NCBI GenBank assembly: GCA_014190235.1
Contig: BJGC01000016.1
Coordinates: 430 to 50,463, forward strand
Direction: 5' to 3'
DNA from: Actinomycetes bacterium
GTDB lineage: Bacteria > Actinomycetota > Acidimicrobiia > Acidimicrobiales > Ilumatobacteraceae
Length of the DNA: 50,034 bases
Part shown: piece after piece, positions 1-7,293 of the stretch
Numbering within the stretch: position 1 is the stretch's first letter
How the letters are laid out: every line of letters begins with the position of its first letter
The notes under the pieces: generated by a model
Seen by the model: the letters and a program-made list of their open reading frames with translations, nothing else
Database searches by the model: none
Told to the model about the DNA's origin: nothing
Position numbers and translations under genes: made by a program

Positions 1-83
1 CGATCATGATAATTGCGAGTGTCGTCGCTGGCGTCGCAGGCTTATTGCTGCATCGCAAAAACGCGTCAATGATCAGGTCTTGA
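1..83 (+). CDS. C-terminal end of a membrane protein (partial)
   Basis: An open frame enters from the window edge and ends at TGA 81-83. The visible 26 residues are a hydrophobic helix (IMIIASVVAGVAGLLL) followed by a basic tail (HRKNASMIRS), typical of a C-terminal membrane anchor. The stop overlaps the stop of the convergent HPP gene by 11 bp, a normal arrangement for convergent genes here. The same end recurs at 3342-3440, where a few more upstream codons can be read. The family cannot be named from this fragment. Confidence 0.45.
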   Translation, partial: IMIIASVVAGVAGLLLHRKNASMIRS

Positions 84-618
84 CGGGATAACGTCGCCAG
101 GCAAATGGCGCATTAATAACGACAGCAAGCACCACGAGCAGGACCGCATTAAGTAGTACTGGTCGCCAGATGAATTTATATCCAAGATCAGTCACTGCCT
201 GGCCTCCAATAACAGCAGTAAGAGCCGTGCCGCCACTGGGCGGGTGCATGTATCCGAGCCGAACCATTGCCCCAGTGTGCACACCGACTGCAACAGCAAT
301 GGCAAGTGGAATATTGTTGAAAATTTGGGCTGACGCAACTCCCAAAAAAGCCCCCACAACGTGGGCGATAATCATGGGTACTGGTTGTGCAGCAGGTGCC
401 GTGGGCATTGTGAAGAGAATGACGGCGGAAGCACCCATTGACACCACTAGTAACGGCGCAGTCCCTCCAAGAAACGCGTCAGATAATAGCCACGTAATGG
501 CAATACCAAGTGCAGTACCTATTGCGCCGATGGAGGCATCTTTGTTGTTGCTTCTTGGGGATGGTAAAAGTTTGATGCGTGTCTTTCTTTTAGGTGCGGC
601 CAAAGTGTTTTGATTCAT
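73..618 (-). CDS. HPP family integral membrane protein (copy A)
   Basis: A 181-residue membrane protein with about four to five hydrophobic segments and the family motif HPPSGGTAL in the second half. HPP-family proteins are small membrane proteins; some bacterial and plastid members have been linked to nitrite or anion transport, but the substrate here cannot be told from sequence. A longer frame to 810 exists, but the added N-terminus lies inside the upstream AAA+ gene and is not membrane-like. ATG 618 is therefore preferred, giving a 29-bp overlap with the upstream gene and probable translational coupling to it. Downstream it meets the end of the convergent membrane-protein fragment. Confidence 0.8.
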   Translation of the reverse strand: MNQNTLAAPKRKTRIKLLPSPRSNNKDASIGAIGTALGIAITWLLSDAFLGGTAPLLVVSMGASAVILFTMPTAPAAQPVPMIIAHVVGAFLGVASAQIFNNIPLAIAVAVGVHTGAMVRLGYMHPPSGGTALTAVIGGQAVTDLGYKFIWRPVLLNAVLLVVLAVVINAPFAWRRYPVKT

Positions 619-1855
619 CGGTAAATTGCTTGGCAATCTGGGTCGTGATTGAAGCATTTGTTCCAGCAATTGACTTCGTAAGATCTTGTCGCGTGATATG
701 ACTTGGCTCAAAGCCATTGCGTGCACGATCAAAGGCGATGCTGGCCGCACGTTGCGAAGCGAGTTCAATGTCTCCTGGAGTAAAACCATCTGTGGCTTTG
801 ACCAACTCATCTATATCAATGTCTTGGGAATCTAAACGACTGAGAATGCTCGCCCACAGAGCTTTGCGAGCGATTTGATCTGGTGGACCAATTGGAATGA
901 CAAGGTCAAATCGGCCTGGTCGCAAAACGGCAGGATCAATGTTGCCAACGAAGTTCGTGGCACAGACGAGCAAATGACCAGCCGGTGTTCGGAACGATGG
1001 GATCATTTTAAGCAATTCATTCACCACACCGCGAGTGCCAGGGCTTTCTGAGCGAGCGGCCGCAATCTCATCTACTTCGTCGATAAATACAACAATGTTT
1101 TCAAGTTTGAGTAATTCGGTGAGAGCGTGACGAAGTTCAGCGGCAAGAGGCAATTGACCACTATCTAATTTGGATGGAAGCAATTCGACAAACGGCCAGC
1201 CCAGTCGCCCAGCAATGGCTCGAGCAAAAGTCGTTTTGCCTGTTCCGGGAGGGCCAAACAACATGACCGCTGATGGTGCGTTTACGCCAATTTTTCTCGC
1301 CAACTCTGGGTCAGCAAGAGGCGCAATTATTCGATTCTCAATCAAAGTTTTTTCAGTGTCCATGCCTGCAACTCGGTCCCACAATGTGGCATCGCAGAGT
1401 TCTCCGCCCCATTGATCAAGCACTCGCATTGCAGAGGGCTCAATGGGTTCAGATTTTTCGTAAAGCACAAGACCATGGATGGGATGAAAACCCCGATTAA
1501 CAAGAGCAGTTTGTCCCGCCTCAAAATTAGTGAGCAGTGCCGAAATTTTGCGAACTCCTTCGTGCAGCAATTTGTCTTCGAGGCGCTGCAACATTGCTGA
1601 GCCAATTCCTTGTTGCCGCCAACTAGGGCTAATGGCAACTATATTTATCCAGGCGTCATCATTGCTGATTCGACTAGACACTAAACCAACTACTTCGTTT
1701 CCGGCAACAGCGACAATTGCTGGCGAACCAGCGCTCGTATCGGCAACAAACTTTGCAATGTCAACTGGTCGTGAGTCTGCAACACCGCGACACAATTCAA
1801 GAAGACGCACCGCCGAAGACATATCACCGGGCACTAAATCGCGAACGTTGAACAT
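590..1855 (-). CDS. GNAT acetyltransferase-AAA+ ATPase fusion (copy A)
   Basis: A 421-residue two-domain protein. Residues 1-135 form a GNAT acetyltransferase domain with the acetyl-CoA loop RQQGIGSA (80-87). Residues 170-400 form a classical AAA+ module: Walker A GPPGTGKT (201-208), Walker B VVFIDE (255-260), sensor-1 ATN (299-301) and the second region of homology with arginines 312 and 315 (LRPGRFD). The ATPase resembles the FtsH/CDC48 type, but no protease domain or membrane segment is present. The combination suggests an ATP-driven remodeller that carries or controls an acetyltransferase; this is inference. The start is fixed by a -10 element six bases upstream. The gene overlaps the HPP gene downstream. 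Confidence 0.85.
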   Translation of the reverse strand: MFNVRDLVPGDMSSAVRLLELCRGVADSRPVDIAKFVADTSAGSPAIVAVAGNEVVGLVSSRISNDDAWINIVAISPSWRQQGIGSAMLQRLEDKLLHEGVRKISALLTNFEAGQTALVNRGFHPIHGLVLYEKSEPIEPSAMRVLDQWGGELCDATLWDRVAGMDTEKTLIENRIIAPLADPELARKIGVNAPSAVMLFGPPGTGKTTFARAIAGRLGWPFVELLPSKLDSGQLPLAAELRHALTELLKLENIVVFIDEVDEIAAARSESPGTRGVVNELLKMIPSFRTPAGHLLVCATNFVGNIDPAVLRPGRFDLVIPIGPPDQIARKALWASILSRLDSQDIDIDELVKATDGFTPGDIELASQRAASIAFDRARNGFEPSHITRQDLTKSIAGTNASITTQIAKQFTDESKHFGRT

Positions 1856-1861
1856 ACCCTC

Positions 1862-1867
1862 ATACTA
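1862..1867 (-). promoter_or_regulatory. -10 element of the GNAT-AAA+ gene (leaderless layout)
   Basis: TAGTAT on the minus strand, separated by exactly 6 nt from ATG 1855. This spacing would place the transcript start on the A of the ATG. The same element lies at 5219-5224 in copy B. Confidence 0.55.
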
Positions 1868-1903
1868 TGACAACTCTTAGTGATAGCCCGACAGTGTGCG
1901 CTA

Positions 1904-1923
1904 CAAAATATGCTCAATGAGCA
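1904..1923 (-). terminator. Weak candidate terminator after the SDR gene
   Basis: On the minus strand a short hairpin TGCTC-ATT-GAGCA is followed by TATTTTG, just after the SDR stop codon. The stem is only 5 bp, so this is weak. It is repeated at 5261-5280. Confidence 0.3.
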
Positions 1924-1933
1924 AAGCAAAGCG

Positions 1934-2602
1934 CTAACTAGTAAAGGCTTCAACTGGCAGATCACGCTCACCTGCAATTATGGCGCTGACGATGCGAGCA
2001 GCCACAGCATCGGGTGCCAGACCGACTGGCATCTTTGGTGCAACTCCAGCAACTGGACGCGTAGCAAGCCCAGTTTCGGTGTGCGGTGGTCGGGCATCAA
2101 TCACGTCAATTCGACGACGACGCAATTCACGCCCAACAGCCAACATCGCTGCCCAAGCAGCCGCTTTTGAGGCGCTGTATGCAGCCATGCCAGCGACAGG
2201 TTGTGTGGCAACAACACCAGAGAGGTTGACAAAAAAGCCTCCATCATTGATGTGCGTCGAGCTTTCGCGCAACATCACGATCGGGGCAATTGCATTTACT
2301 GCAAACAATTGATTGAGAGTTGCGTCATCTAAATCGGCAATTGCACCAAAGGCGACAAGCCCCGTTGCATTGATCACACCGTCAAACGGTGCGACAGACT
2401 CAAATGCAGTGCGCAGTGTTGCATGATTTGTGATGTCTGCCAAGGCGTACTGAAAAACAGTGGCACCATCAAGTCGCGTGTGGTCACGCACAATCGCCGA
2501 AACGCGCGCGCCAACAGTGGTGAGATGGGCGGCAAGACGAGCCCCCAACACACCAGTGGCTCCAACTACAACTATGTGTGTTCCAGTTAACTCTCGAGTC
2601 AT
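1934..2602 (-). CDS. Short-chain dehydrogenase/reductase (copy A)
   Basis: A 222-residue SDR oxidoreductase. Visible signatures are the cofactor loop GATGVLG (14-20), NATG (78-81), and a catalytic triad of Ser128, Tyr142 and Lys146 (YSASK). The protein is slightly short for a classical SDR (about 250), because the C-terminal substrate-binding part is trimmed. The substrate is unknown. A good Shine-Dalgarno (AAGGAG, about 8 nt before ATG 2602) supports the start. It follows the 77-residue gene after 44 bp, so the two are probably co-transcribed. Confidence 0.8.
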   Translation of the reverse strand: MTRELTGTHIVVVGATGVLGARLAAHLTTVGARVSAIVRDHTRLDGATVFQYALADITNHATLRTAFESVAPFDGVINATGLVAFGAIADLDDATLNQLFAVNAIAPIVMLRESSTHINDGGFFVNLSGVVATQPVAGMAAYSASKAAAWAAMLAVGRELRRRRIDVIDARPPHTETGLATRPVAGVAPKMPVGLAPDAVAARIVSAIIAGERDLPVEAFTS

Positions 2603-2646
2603 TGAATTTTGCTCCTTTTTAAAATCGGTAATTCATTCAAAAAGCG

Positions 2647-2880
2647 CTAGAGCGCTAGGTGACGCACAATTTTGGCAACAAATCTTTCAGGCGATTTTTC
2701 ACACGCTTTAATCTCGCTTGCACTCATCAGCAATGACACTTCACCAGAGGAATCTCGGATAACAACTGCGGGGTAATTGCCGTTTATGCAGTGGCGCACA
2801 CCGAGCCTGGCTCCAACCCAATAACTTATTTCGCCCCACAAGGTTGCATCAGCGTCATAAACACCAATTAGTTGCGACAT
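2647..2880 (-). CDS. Small conserved-looking protein, 77 aa (copy A)
   Basis: The function is not recognised. The N-terminal half (LIGVYDADATLWGEISYWVG, then LGVRHC) recalls a family of short uncharacterised actinobacterial proteins in which the motif is followed by a CxxC-like segment; here only one cysteine follows the histidine. There is no signal peptide or membrane segment. The frame is supported by a -10 element six bases before the ATG, and by an SDR gene following in the same direction. Confidence 0.55.
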   Translation of the reverse strand: MSQLIGVYDADATLWGEISYWVGARLGVRHCINGNYPAVVIRDSSGEVSLLMSASEIKACEKSPERFVAKIVRHLAL

Positions 2881-2886
2881 TCCTTA

Positions 2887-2892
2887 AAACTA
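2887..2892 (-). promoter_or_regulatory. -10 element of the 77-aa gene (leaderless layout)
   Basis: TAGTTT on the minus strand, 6 nt before ATG 2880. The intervening TAAGGA could also act as a very close Shine-Dalgarno if transcription starts further upstream. Repeated at 6244-6249. Confidence 0.45.
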
Positions 2893-2991
2893 CACTCAAA
2901 TAAAATTAGGTTGCCAAGTCTTGCGACCAGATACCGACCTGCAAAATAGTAACTGCTTAAGTTTATTGAACCGTGCATTGCGACGTGACAG

Positions 2992-3339
2992 TTATCGGCT
3001 ACCACGCAAATCGATATATAAAGTTTTTCGATTTTCGACGATGGGCCGCACATCAGTGGGTAGAGCAAGTTGTTCAGGTGCCAAAGTTCGTTTGTTGCAA
3101 TCAGTGAACTTGCGGGTGTTGGGAGTGTGCGTCACCAAGCACGATGCATCAGAGTCTGCAGGGTGGCCGTAATACACCTGCCATCCGCGTGTGGGATCAG
3201 CACCAGTGTGGTCAAGCACAATTGAACGGGTGCCGTTGGGGCTCTTGAGATCAGGGAACAAAAGTGGGCCACCGGTGTCAACAGCACGAGCAATCGACTC
3301 AACAGGGCCAACTTCAAAGATTCGGGCGCCCAAATTGGT
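2992..3339 (-). pseudogene. Truncated Rieske-like anchored protein (copy A)
   Basis: The C-terminal 116 residues of the protein encoded intact at 6349-6831. The N-terminal 44 residues, which hold the membrane helix, are lost at the join near 3339. The apparent ATG at 3342 is created by the junction: the full copy has Ile at that position. Against the intact copy there are about 27 base changes but only 4 amino-acid changes, so the two versions diverged while both were under selection as functional genes. That does not fit decay of a freshly truncated duplicate. Confidence 0.75.
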
Positions 3340-3345
3340 CATGGT
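3335..3345. other. Junction between tandem copies
   Basis: Up to about 3339 the sequence aligns with the Rieske-like gene of copy B (ending at 6696). From about 3340 it no longer does, and instead reads in frame (plus strand) into the C-terminal end of the membrane protein also seen at 1-83. The join therefore connects the interior of one gene to the interior of another. No target-site duplication or long microhomology is apparent. Confidence 0.6.
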
Positions 3346-3440
3346 TTGATCGATTCCCGATCATGATAATTGCGAGTGTCGTCGCTGGCGTCGCAGGCTT
3401 ATTGCTGCATCGCAAAAACGCGTCAATGATCAGGTCTTGA
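3342..3440 (+). CDS. C-terminal end of membrane protein, second copy (broken upstream)
   Basis: The same C-terminal helix and basic tail as at 1-83, preceded in frame by WFDRFP, which looks like natural juxtamembrane sequence. This suggests the native gene continued further left before the junction at about 3340. It has no start codon of its own in context. The stop overlaps the second HPP gene by 11 bp. Confidence 0.4.
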   Translation, partial: WFDRFPIMIIASVVAGVAGLLLHRKNASMIRS

Positions 3441-3975
3441 CGGGATAACGTCGCCAGGCAAATGGCGCATTAATAACGACAGCAAGCACCACGAGCAGGA
3501 CCGCATTAAGTAGTACTGGTCGCCAGATGAATTTATATCCAAGATCAGTCACTGCCTGGCCTCCAATAACAGCAGTAAGAGCCGTGCCGCCACTGGGCGG
3601 GTGCATGTATCCGAGCCGAACCATTGCCCCAGTGTGCACACCGACTGCAACAGCAATGGCAAGTGGAATATTGTTGAAAATTTGGGCTGACGCAACTCCC
3701 AAAAAAGCCCCCACAACGTGGGCGATAATCATGGGTACTGGTTGTGCAGCAGGTGCCGTGGGCATTGTGAAGAGAATGACGGCGGAAGCACCCATTGACA
3801 CCACTAGTAACGGCGCAGTCCCTCCAAGAAACGCGTCAGATAATAGCCACGTAATGGCAATACCAAGTGCAGTACCTATTGCGCCGATGGAGGCATCTTT
3901 GTTGTTGCTTCTTGGGGATGGTAAAAGTTTGATGCGTGTCTTTCTTTTAGGTGCGGCCAAAGTGTTTTGATTCAT
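3430..3975 (-). CDS. HPP family integral membrane protein (copy B)
   Basis: Reads as identical to 73-618: 181 residues, four to five membrane segments, motif HPPSGGTAL. ATG 3975 is preferred over the longer frame to 4167, which lies inside the AAA+ gene. Same 29-bp overlap with the upstream gene. Confidence 0.8.
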   Translation of the reverse strand: MNQNTLAAPKRKTRIKLLPSPRSNNKDASIGAIGTALGIAITWLLSDAFLGGTAPLLVVSMGASAVILFTMPTAPAAQPVPMIIAHVVGAFLGVASAQIFNNIPLAIAVAVGVHTGAMVRLGYMHPPSGGTALTAVIGGQAVTDLGYKFIWRPVLLNAVLLVVLAVVINAPFAWRRYPVKT

Positions 3976-5212
3976 CGGTAAATTGCTTGGCAATCTGGGT
4001 CGTGATTGAAGCATTTGTTCCAGCAATTGACTTCGTAAGATCTTGTCGCGTGATATGACTTGGCTCAAAGCCATTGCGTGCACGATCAAAGGCGATGCTG
4101 GCCGCACGTTGCGAAGCGAGTTCAATGTCTCCTGGAGTAAAACCATCTGTGGCTTTGACCAACTCATCTATATCAATGTCTTGGGAATCTAAACGACTGA
4201 GAATGCTCGCCCACAGAGCTTTGCGAGCGATTTGATCTGGTGGACCAATTGGAATGACAAGGTCAAATCGGCCTGGTCGCAAAACGGCAGGATCAATGTT
4301 GCCAACGAAGTTCGTGGCACAGACGAGCAAATGACCAGCCGGTGTTCGGAACGATGGGATCATTTTAAGCAATTCATTCACCACACCGCGAGTGCCAGGG
4401 CTTTCTGAGCGAGCGGCCGCAATCTCATCTACTTCGTCGATAAATACAACAATGTTTTCAAGTTTGAGTAATTCGGTGAGAGCGTGACGAAGTTCAGCGG
4501 CAAGAGGCAATTGACCACTATCTAATTTGGATGGAAGCAATTCGACAAACGGCCAGCCCAGTCGCCCAGCAATGGCTCGAGCAAAAGTCGTTTTGCCTGT
4601 TCCGGGAGGGCCAAACAACATGACCGCTGATGGTGCGTTTACGCCAATTTTTCTCGCCAACTCTGGGTCAGCAAGAGGCGCAATTATTCGATTCTCAATC
4701 AAAGTTTTTTCAGTGTCCATGCCTGCAACTCGGTCCCACAATGTGGCATCGCAGAGTTCTCCGCCCCATTGATCAAGCACTCGCATTGCAGAGGGCTCAA
4801 TGGGTTCAGATTTTTCGTAAAGCACAAGACCATGGATGGGATGAAAACCCCGATTAACAAGAGCAGTTTGTCCCGCCTCAAAATTAGTGAGCAGTGCCGA
4901 AATTTTGCGAACTCCTTCGTGCAGCAATTTGTCTTCGAGGCGCTGCAACATTGCTGAGCCAATTCCTTGTTGCCGCCAACTAGGGCTAATGGCAACTATA
5001 TTTATCCAGGCGTCATCATTGCTGATTCGACTAGACACTAAACCAACTACTTCGTTTCCGGCAACAGCGACAATTGCTGGCGAACCAGCGCTCGTATCGG
5101 CAACAAACTTTGCAATGTCAACTGGTCGTGAGTCTGCAACACCGCGACACAATTCAAGAAGACGCACCGCCGAAGACATATCACCGGGCACTAAATCGCG
5201 AACGTTGAACAT
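3947..5212 (-). CDS. GNAT acetyltransferase-AAA+ ATPase fusion (copy B)
   Basis: Reads as identical to 590-1855, with GNAT domain at residues 1-135 and AAA+ module at 170-400. The -10 TAGTAT lies at 5219-5224, 6 nt before the ATG. If the block is a genuine duplication, this ATPase and its partner genes are present at two copies per genome. Confidence 0.85.
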   Translation of the reverse strand: MFNVRDLVPGDMSSAVRLLELCRGVADSRPVDIAKFVADTSAGSPAIVAVAGNEVVGLVSSRISNDDAWINIVAISPSWRQQGIGSAMLQRLEDKLLHEGVRKISALLTNFEAGQTALVNRGFHPIHGLVLYEKSEPIEPSAMRVLDQWGGELCDATLWDRVAGMDTEKTLIENRIIAPLADPELARKIGVNAPSAVMLFGPPGTGKTTFARAIAGRLGWPFVELLPSKLDSGQLPLAAELRHALTELLKLENIVVFIDEVDEIAAARSESPGTRGVVNELLKMIPSFRTPAGHLLVCATNFVGNIDPAVLRPGRFDLVIPIGPPDQIARKALWASILSRLDSQDIDIDELVKATDGFTPGDIELASQRAASIAFDRARNGFEPSHITRQDLTKSIAGTNASITTQIAKQFTDESKHFGRT

Positions 5213-5290
5213 ACCCTCATACTATGACAACTCTTAGTGATAGCCCGACAGTGTGCGCTACAAAATATGCTCAATGAGCAAAGCAAAGCG

Positions 5291-5959
5291 CTAACTAGTA
5301 AAGGCTTCAACTGGCAGATCACGCTCACCTGCAATTATGGCGCTGACGATGCGAGCAGCCACAGCATCGGGTGCCAGACCGACTGGCATCTTTGGTGCAA
5401 CTCCAGCAACTGGACGCGTAGCAAGCCCAGTTTCGGTGTGCGGTGGTCGGGCATCAATCACGTCAATTCGACGACGACGCAATTCACGCCCAACAGCCAA
5501 CATCGCTGCCCAAGCAGCCGCTTTTGAGGCGCTGTATGCAGCCATGCCAGCGACAGGTTGTGTGGCAACAACACCAGAGAGGTTGACAAAAAAGCCTCCA
5601 TCATTGATGTGCGTCGAGCTTTCGCGCAACATCACGATCGGGGCAATTGCATTTACTGCAAACAATTGATTGAGAGTTGCGTCATCTAAATCGGCAATTG
5701 CACCAAAGGCGACAAGCCCCGTTGCATTGATCACACCGTCAAACGGTGCGACAGACTCAAATGCAGTGCGCAGTGTTGCATGATTTGTGATGTCTGCCAA
5801 GGCGTACTGAAAAACAGTGGCACCATCAAGTCGCGTGTGGTCACGCACAATCGCCGAAACGCGCGCGCCAACAGTGGTGAGATGGGCGGCAAGACGAGCC
5901 CCCAACACACCAGTGGCTCCAACTACAACTATGTGTGTTCCAGTTAACTCTCGAGTCAT
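5291..5959 (-). CDS. Short-chain dehydrogenase/reductase (copy B)
   Basis: Reads as identical to 1934-2602, with GATGVLG cofactor loop and Ser128/Tyr142/Lys146. Preceded by the same strong Shine-Dalgarno AAGGAG. Confidence 0.8.
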   Translation of the reverse strand: MTRELTGTHIVVVGATGVLGARLAAHLTTVGARVSAIVRDHTRLDGATVFQYALADITNHATLRTAFESVAPFDGVINATGLVAFGAIADLDDATLNQLFAVNAIAPIVMLRESSTHINDGGFFVNLSGVVATQPVAGMAAYSASKAAAWAAMLAVGRELRRRRIDVIDARPPHTETGLATRPVAGVAPKMPVGLAPDAVAARIVSAIIAGERDLPVEAFTS

Positions 5960-6003
5960 TGAATTTTGCTCCTTTTTAAAATCGGTAATTCATTCAAAAA
6001 GCG

Positions 6004-6237
6004 CTAGAGCGCTAGGTGACGCACAATTTTGGCAACAAATCTTTCAGGCGATTTTTCACACGCTTTAATCTCGCTTGCACTCATCAGCAATGACACTTCA
6101 CCAGAGGAATCTCGGATAACAACTGCGGGGTAATTGCCGTTTATGCAGTGGCGCACACCGAGCCTGGCTCCAACCCAATAACTTATTTCGCCCCACAAGG
6201 TTGCATCAGCGTCATAAACACCAATTAGTTGCGACAT
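6004..6237 (-). CDS. Small conserved-looking protein, 77 aa (copy B)
   Basis: Reads as identical to 2647-2880. The function is not recognised. The -10 TAGTTT lies at 6244-6249, six bases before the ATG. Confidence 0.55.
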   Translation of the reverse strand: MSQLIGVYDADATLWGEISYWVGARLGVRHCINGNYPAVVIRDSSGEVSLLMSASEIKACEKSPERFVAKIVRHLAL

Positions 6238-6348
6238 TCCTTAAAACTACACTCAAATAAAATTAGGTTGCCAAGTCTTGCGACCAGATACCGACCTGCA
6301 AAATAGTAACTGCTTAAGTTTATTGAACCGTGCATTGCGACGTGACAG

Positions 6349-6831
6349 TTATCGGCTACCACGCAAATCGATATATAAAGTTTTTCGATTTTCGACGATG
6401 GGCCGCACATCAGTGGGTAGCGCAAGTTGTTCAGGTGACAAAGTTCGTTTATTGCAATCAGTGAACTTCCGGGTGTTGGGAGTGTGCGTCACTAAGCAGG
6501 ATGCATCAGAGTCTGCAGGGTGGCCGTAATACACCTGCCATCCACGTGTGGGATCAGATCCAGTGTGGTCAAGCACAATTGAACGGGTGCCGTTGGGGCT
6601 CTTGAGGTCGGGGAACAAAAGCGGACCGCCTGCATCAACGGCGCGTGCAATCGACTCAACGGGGCCAACCTCAAAGATTTTTGCGCCCAAGTTGGTGATA
6701 TTGGATGGTCGTTGGGAGACGTAGCTGGCCATGCCCCAGGTGGCCGCCATCAATACGGCAAAGAACCCAATACCGAGCCCTACAGGCACAACGGCACGAG
6801 CCAAAGGGGACTTGAGTTGGGGAAGTTGCAC
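6349..6831 (-). CDS. Membrane-anchored extracytoplasmic protein, Rieske-like fold (intact)
   Basis: A 160-residue protein with one N-terminal membrane helix (about residues 12-37, VVPVGLGIGFFAVLMAATWG) and a roughly 120-residue domain predicted outside the membrane. The domain order (FEVGPVESI, WQVYYGHPAD, CLVTHTPNTRKFTDC) recalls Rieske-like subunits of actinobacteria, but the cluster-binding CxH pairs are absent, so no iron-sulfur cluster is expected. The two cysteines of the domain could form a disulfide. The fold assignment is tentative. It starts with GTG 6831 and is divergent from the mcmA2-like gene across 57 bp. It heads the minus-strand block. Confidence 0.6.
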   Translation of the reverse strand: MQLPQLKSPLARAVVPVGLGIGFFAVLMAATWGMASYVSQRPSNITNLGAKIFEVGPVESIARAVDAGGPLLFPDLKSPNGTRSIVLDHTGSDPTRGWQVYYGHPADSDASCLVTHTPNTRKFTDCNKRTLSPEQLALPTDVRPIVENRKTLYIDLRGSR

Positions 6832-6888
6832 ACCACTATTGTGGCGGGTTGGGACGACATTGCCATCACGGCGTAAGGTTTAACTTCT

Positions 6889-7293
6889 GTGAAGCGCCTC
6901 TACCGTGTCGTCGTTGCCAAGCCTGGGTTAGATGGCCATGATCGCGGGGCTAAGACAATCACTCGTGCCCTGCGTGACCATGGATTTGAGGTCATCTACA
7001 CAGGATTGCACCAGACTCCCGAGCAGATTGCCGAGACGGCCTTGCAAGAAGACGTTGATGTCGTGGGTCTGTCGTTGTTGTCGGGGGCACATTTGACGTT
7101 ATTTCCGCGCGTGATGGAAGAACTGCGAACTAGGGATCTTGGAGACATTTTAATTTTTGGTGGCGGCGTTATCCCGGATGCAGATGCGCGCGTATTGCAC
7201 GAACAAGGTGTTGCAAAGATTTTTGGTCCAGGGTCGTCTCTCAAAGACATCTGTATTTGGCTAGAAGAAGAACTCGACAACAGGGAGCAATAA
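6889..7293 (+). CDS. Cobalamin-binding subunit of an acyl-CoA mutase (methylmalonyl-CoA mutase small subunit type)
   Basis: A 134-residue stand-alone B12-binding domain. The lower-axial-ligand motif DGHDRG (15-20, His17) is intact, followed by SLLSGAHL and the glycine-rich FGGGVIPD. In this family the domain pairs with a separate large catalytic subunit, either methylmalonyl-CoA or isobutyryl-CoA mutase type, which is not in the window. Adjacency to sucCD favours methylmalonyl-CoA to succinyl-CoA. Start GTG 6889; a TAAGGT element ends 9 nt upstream, implying a leader of about 3 nt. The gene abuts sucC, whose GTG follows directly after this stop. Confidence 0.85.
   Translation: MKRLYRVVVAKPGLDGHDRGAKTITRALRDHGFEVIYTGLHQTPEQIAETALQEDVDVVGLSLLSGAHLTLFPRVMEELRTRDLGDILIFGGGVIPDADARVLHEQGVAKIFGPGSSLKDICIWLEEELDNREQ

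Larger units (their letters stand above)
1..3339. repeat. Tandem block, copy A
   Basis: This block matches 3358-6696 at a fixed offset of 3357 bp. Read by eye, 1-3063 and 3358-6420 appear identical, including all shadow reading frames. The first mismatch is 3064 against 6421. From there to 3339/6696 the copies align without gaps but differ at about 27 of 276 positions. There is no transposase and no terminal inverted repeat. Copy A may extend left of the window. Confidence 0.9.
3358..6696. repeat. Tandem block, copy B
   Basis: Second copy of the five-gene block, offset 3357 bp from copy A. It is the intact one: its last gene (the Rieske-like protein) continues to a full N-terminus at 6831, whereas copy A breaks off at about 3339. 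Confidence 0.9.

Noticed and set aside
619-810. N-terminal extension of the HPP protein by 64 residues
   Set aside because: It lies inside the AAA+ coding region in another frame, is not membrane-like, and the membrane protein is complete from ATG 618.
2868-3068. 66-codon minus-strand frame between the 77-aa and Rieske-like genes
   Set aside because: It overlaps the end of the Rieske-like gene in another frame, has no recognisable features and spans the promoter of the 77-aa gene.
1-6714. Composite transposon or IS-mediated duplication
   Set aside because: No transposase, terminal inverted repeats or target-site duplications are seen at the ends of the repeated block; all genes in it are ordinary chromosomal types.
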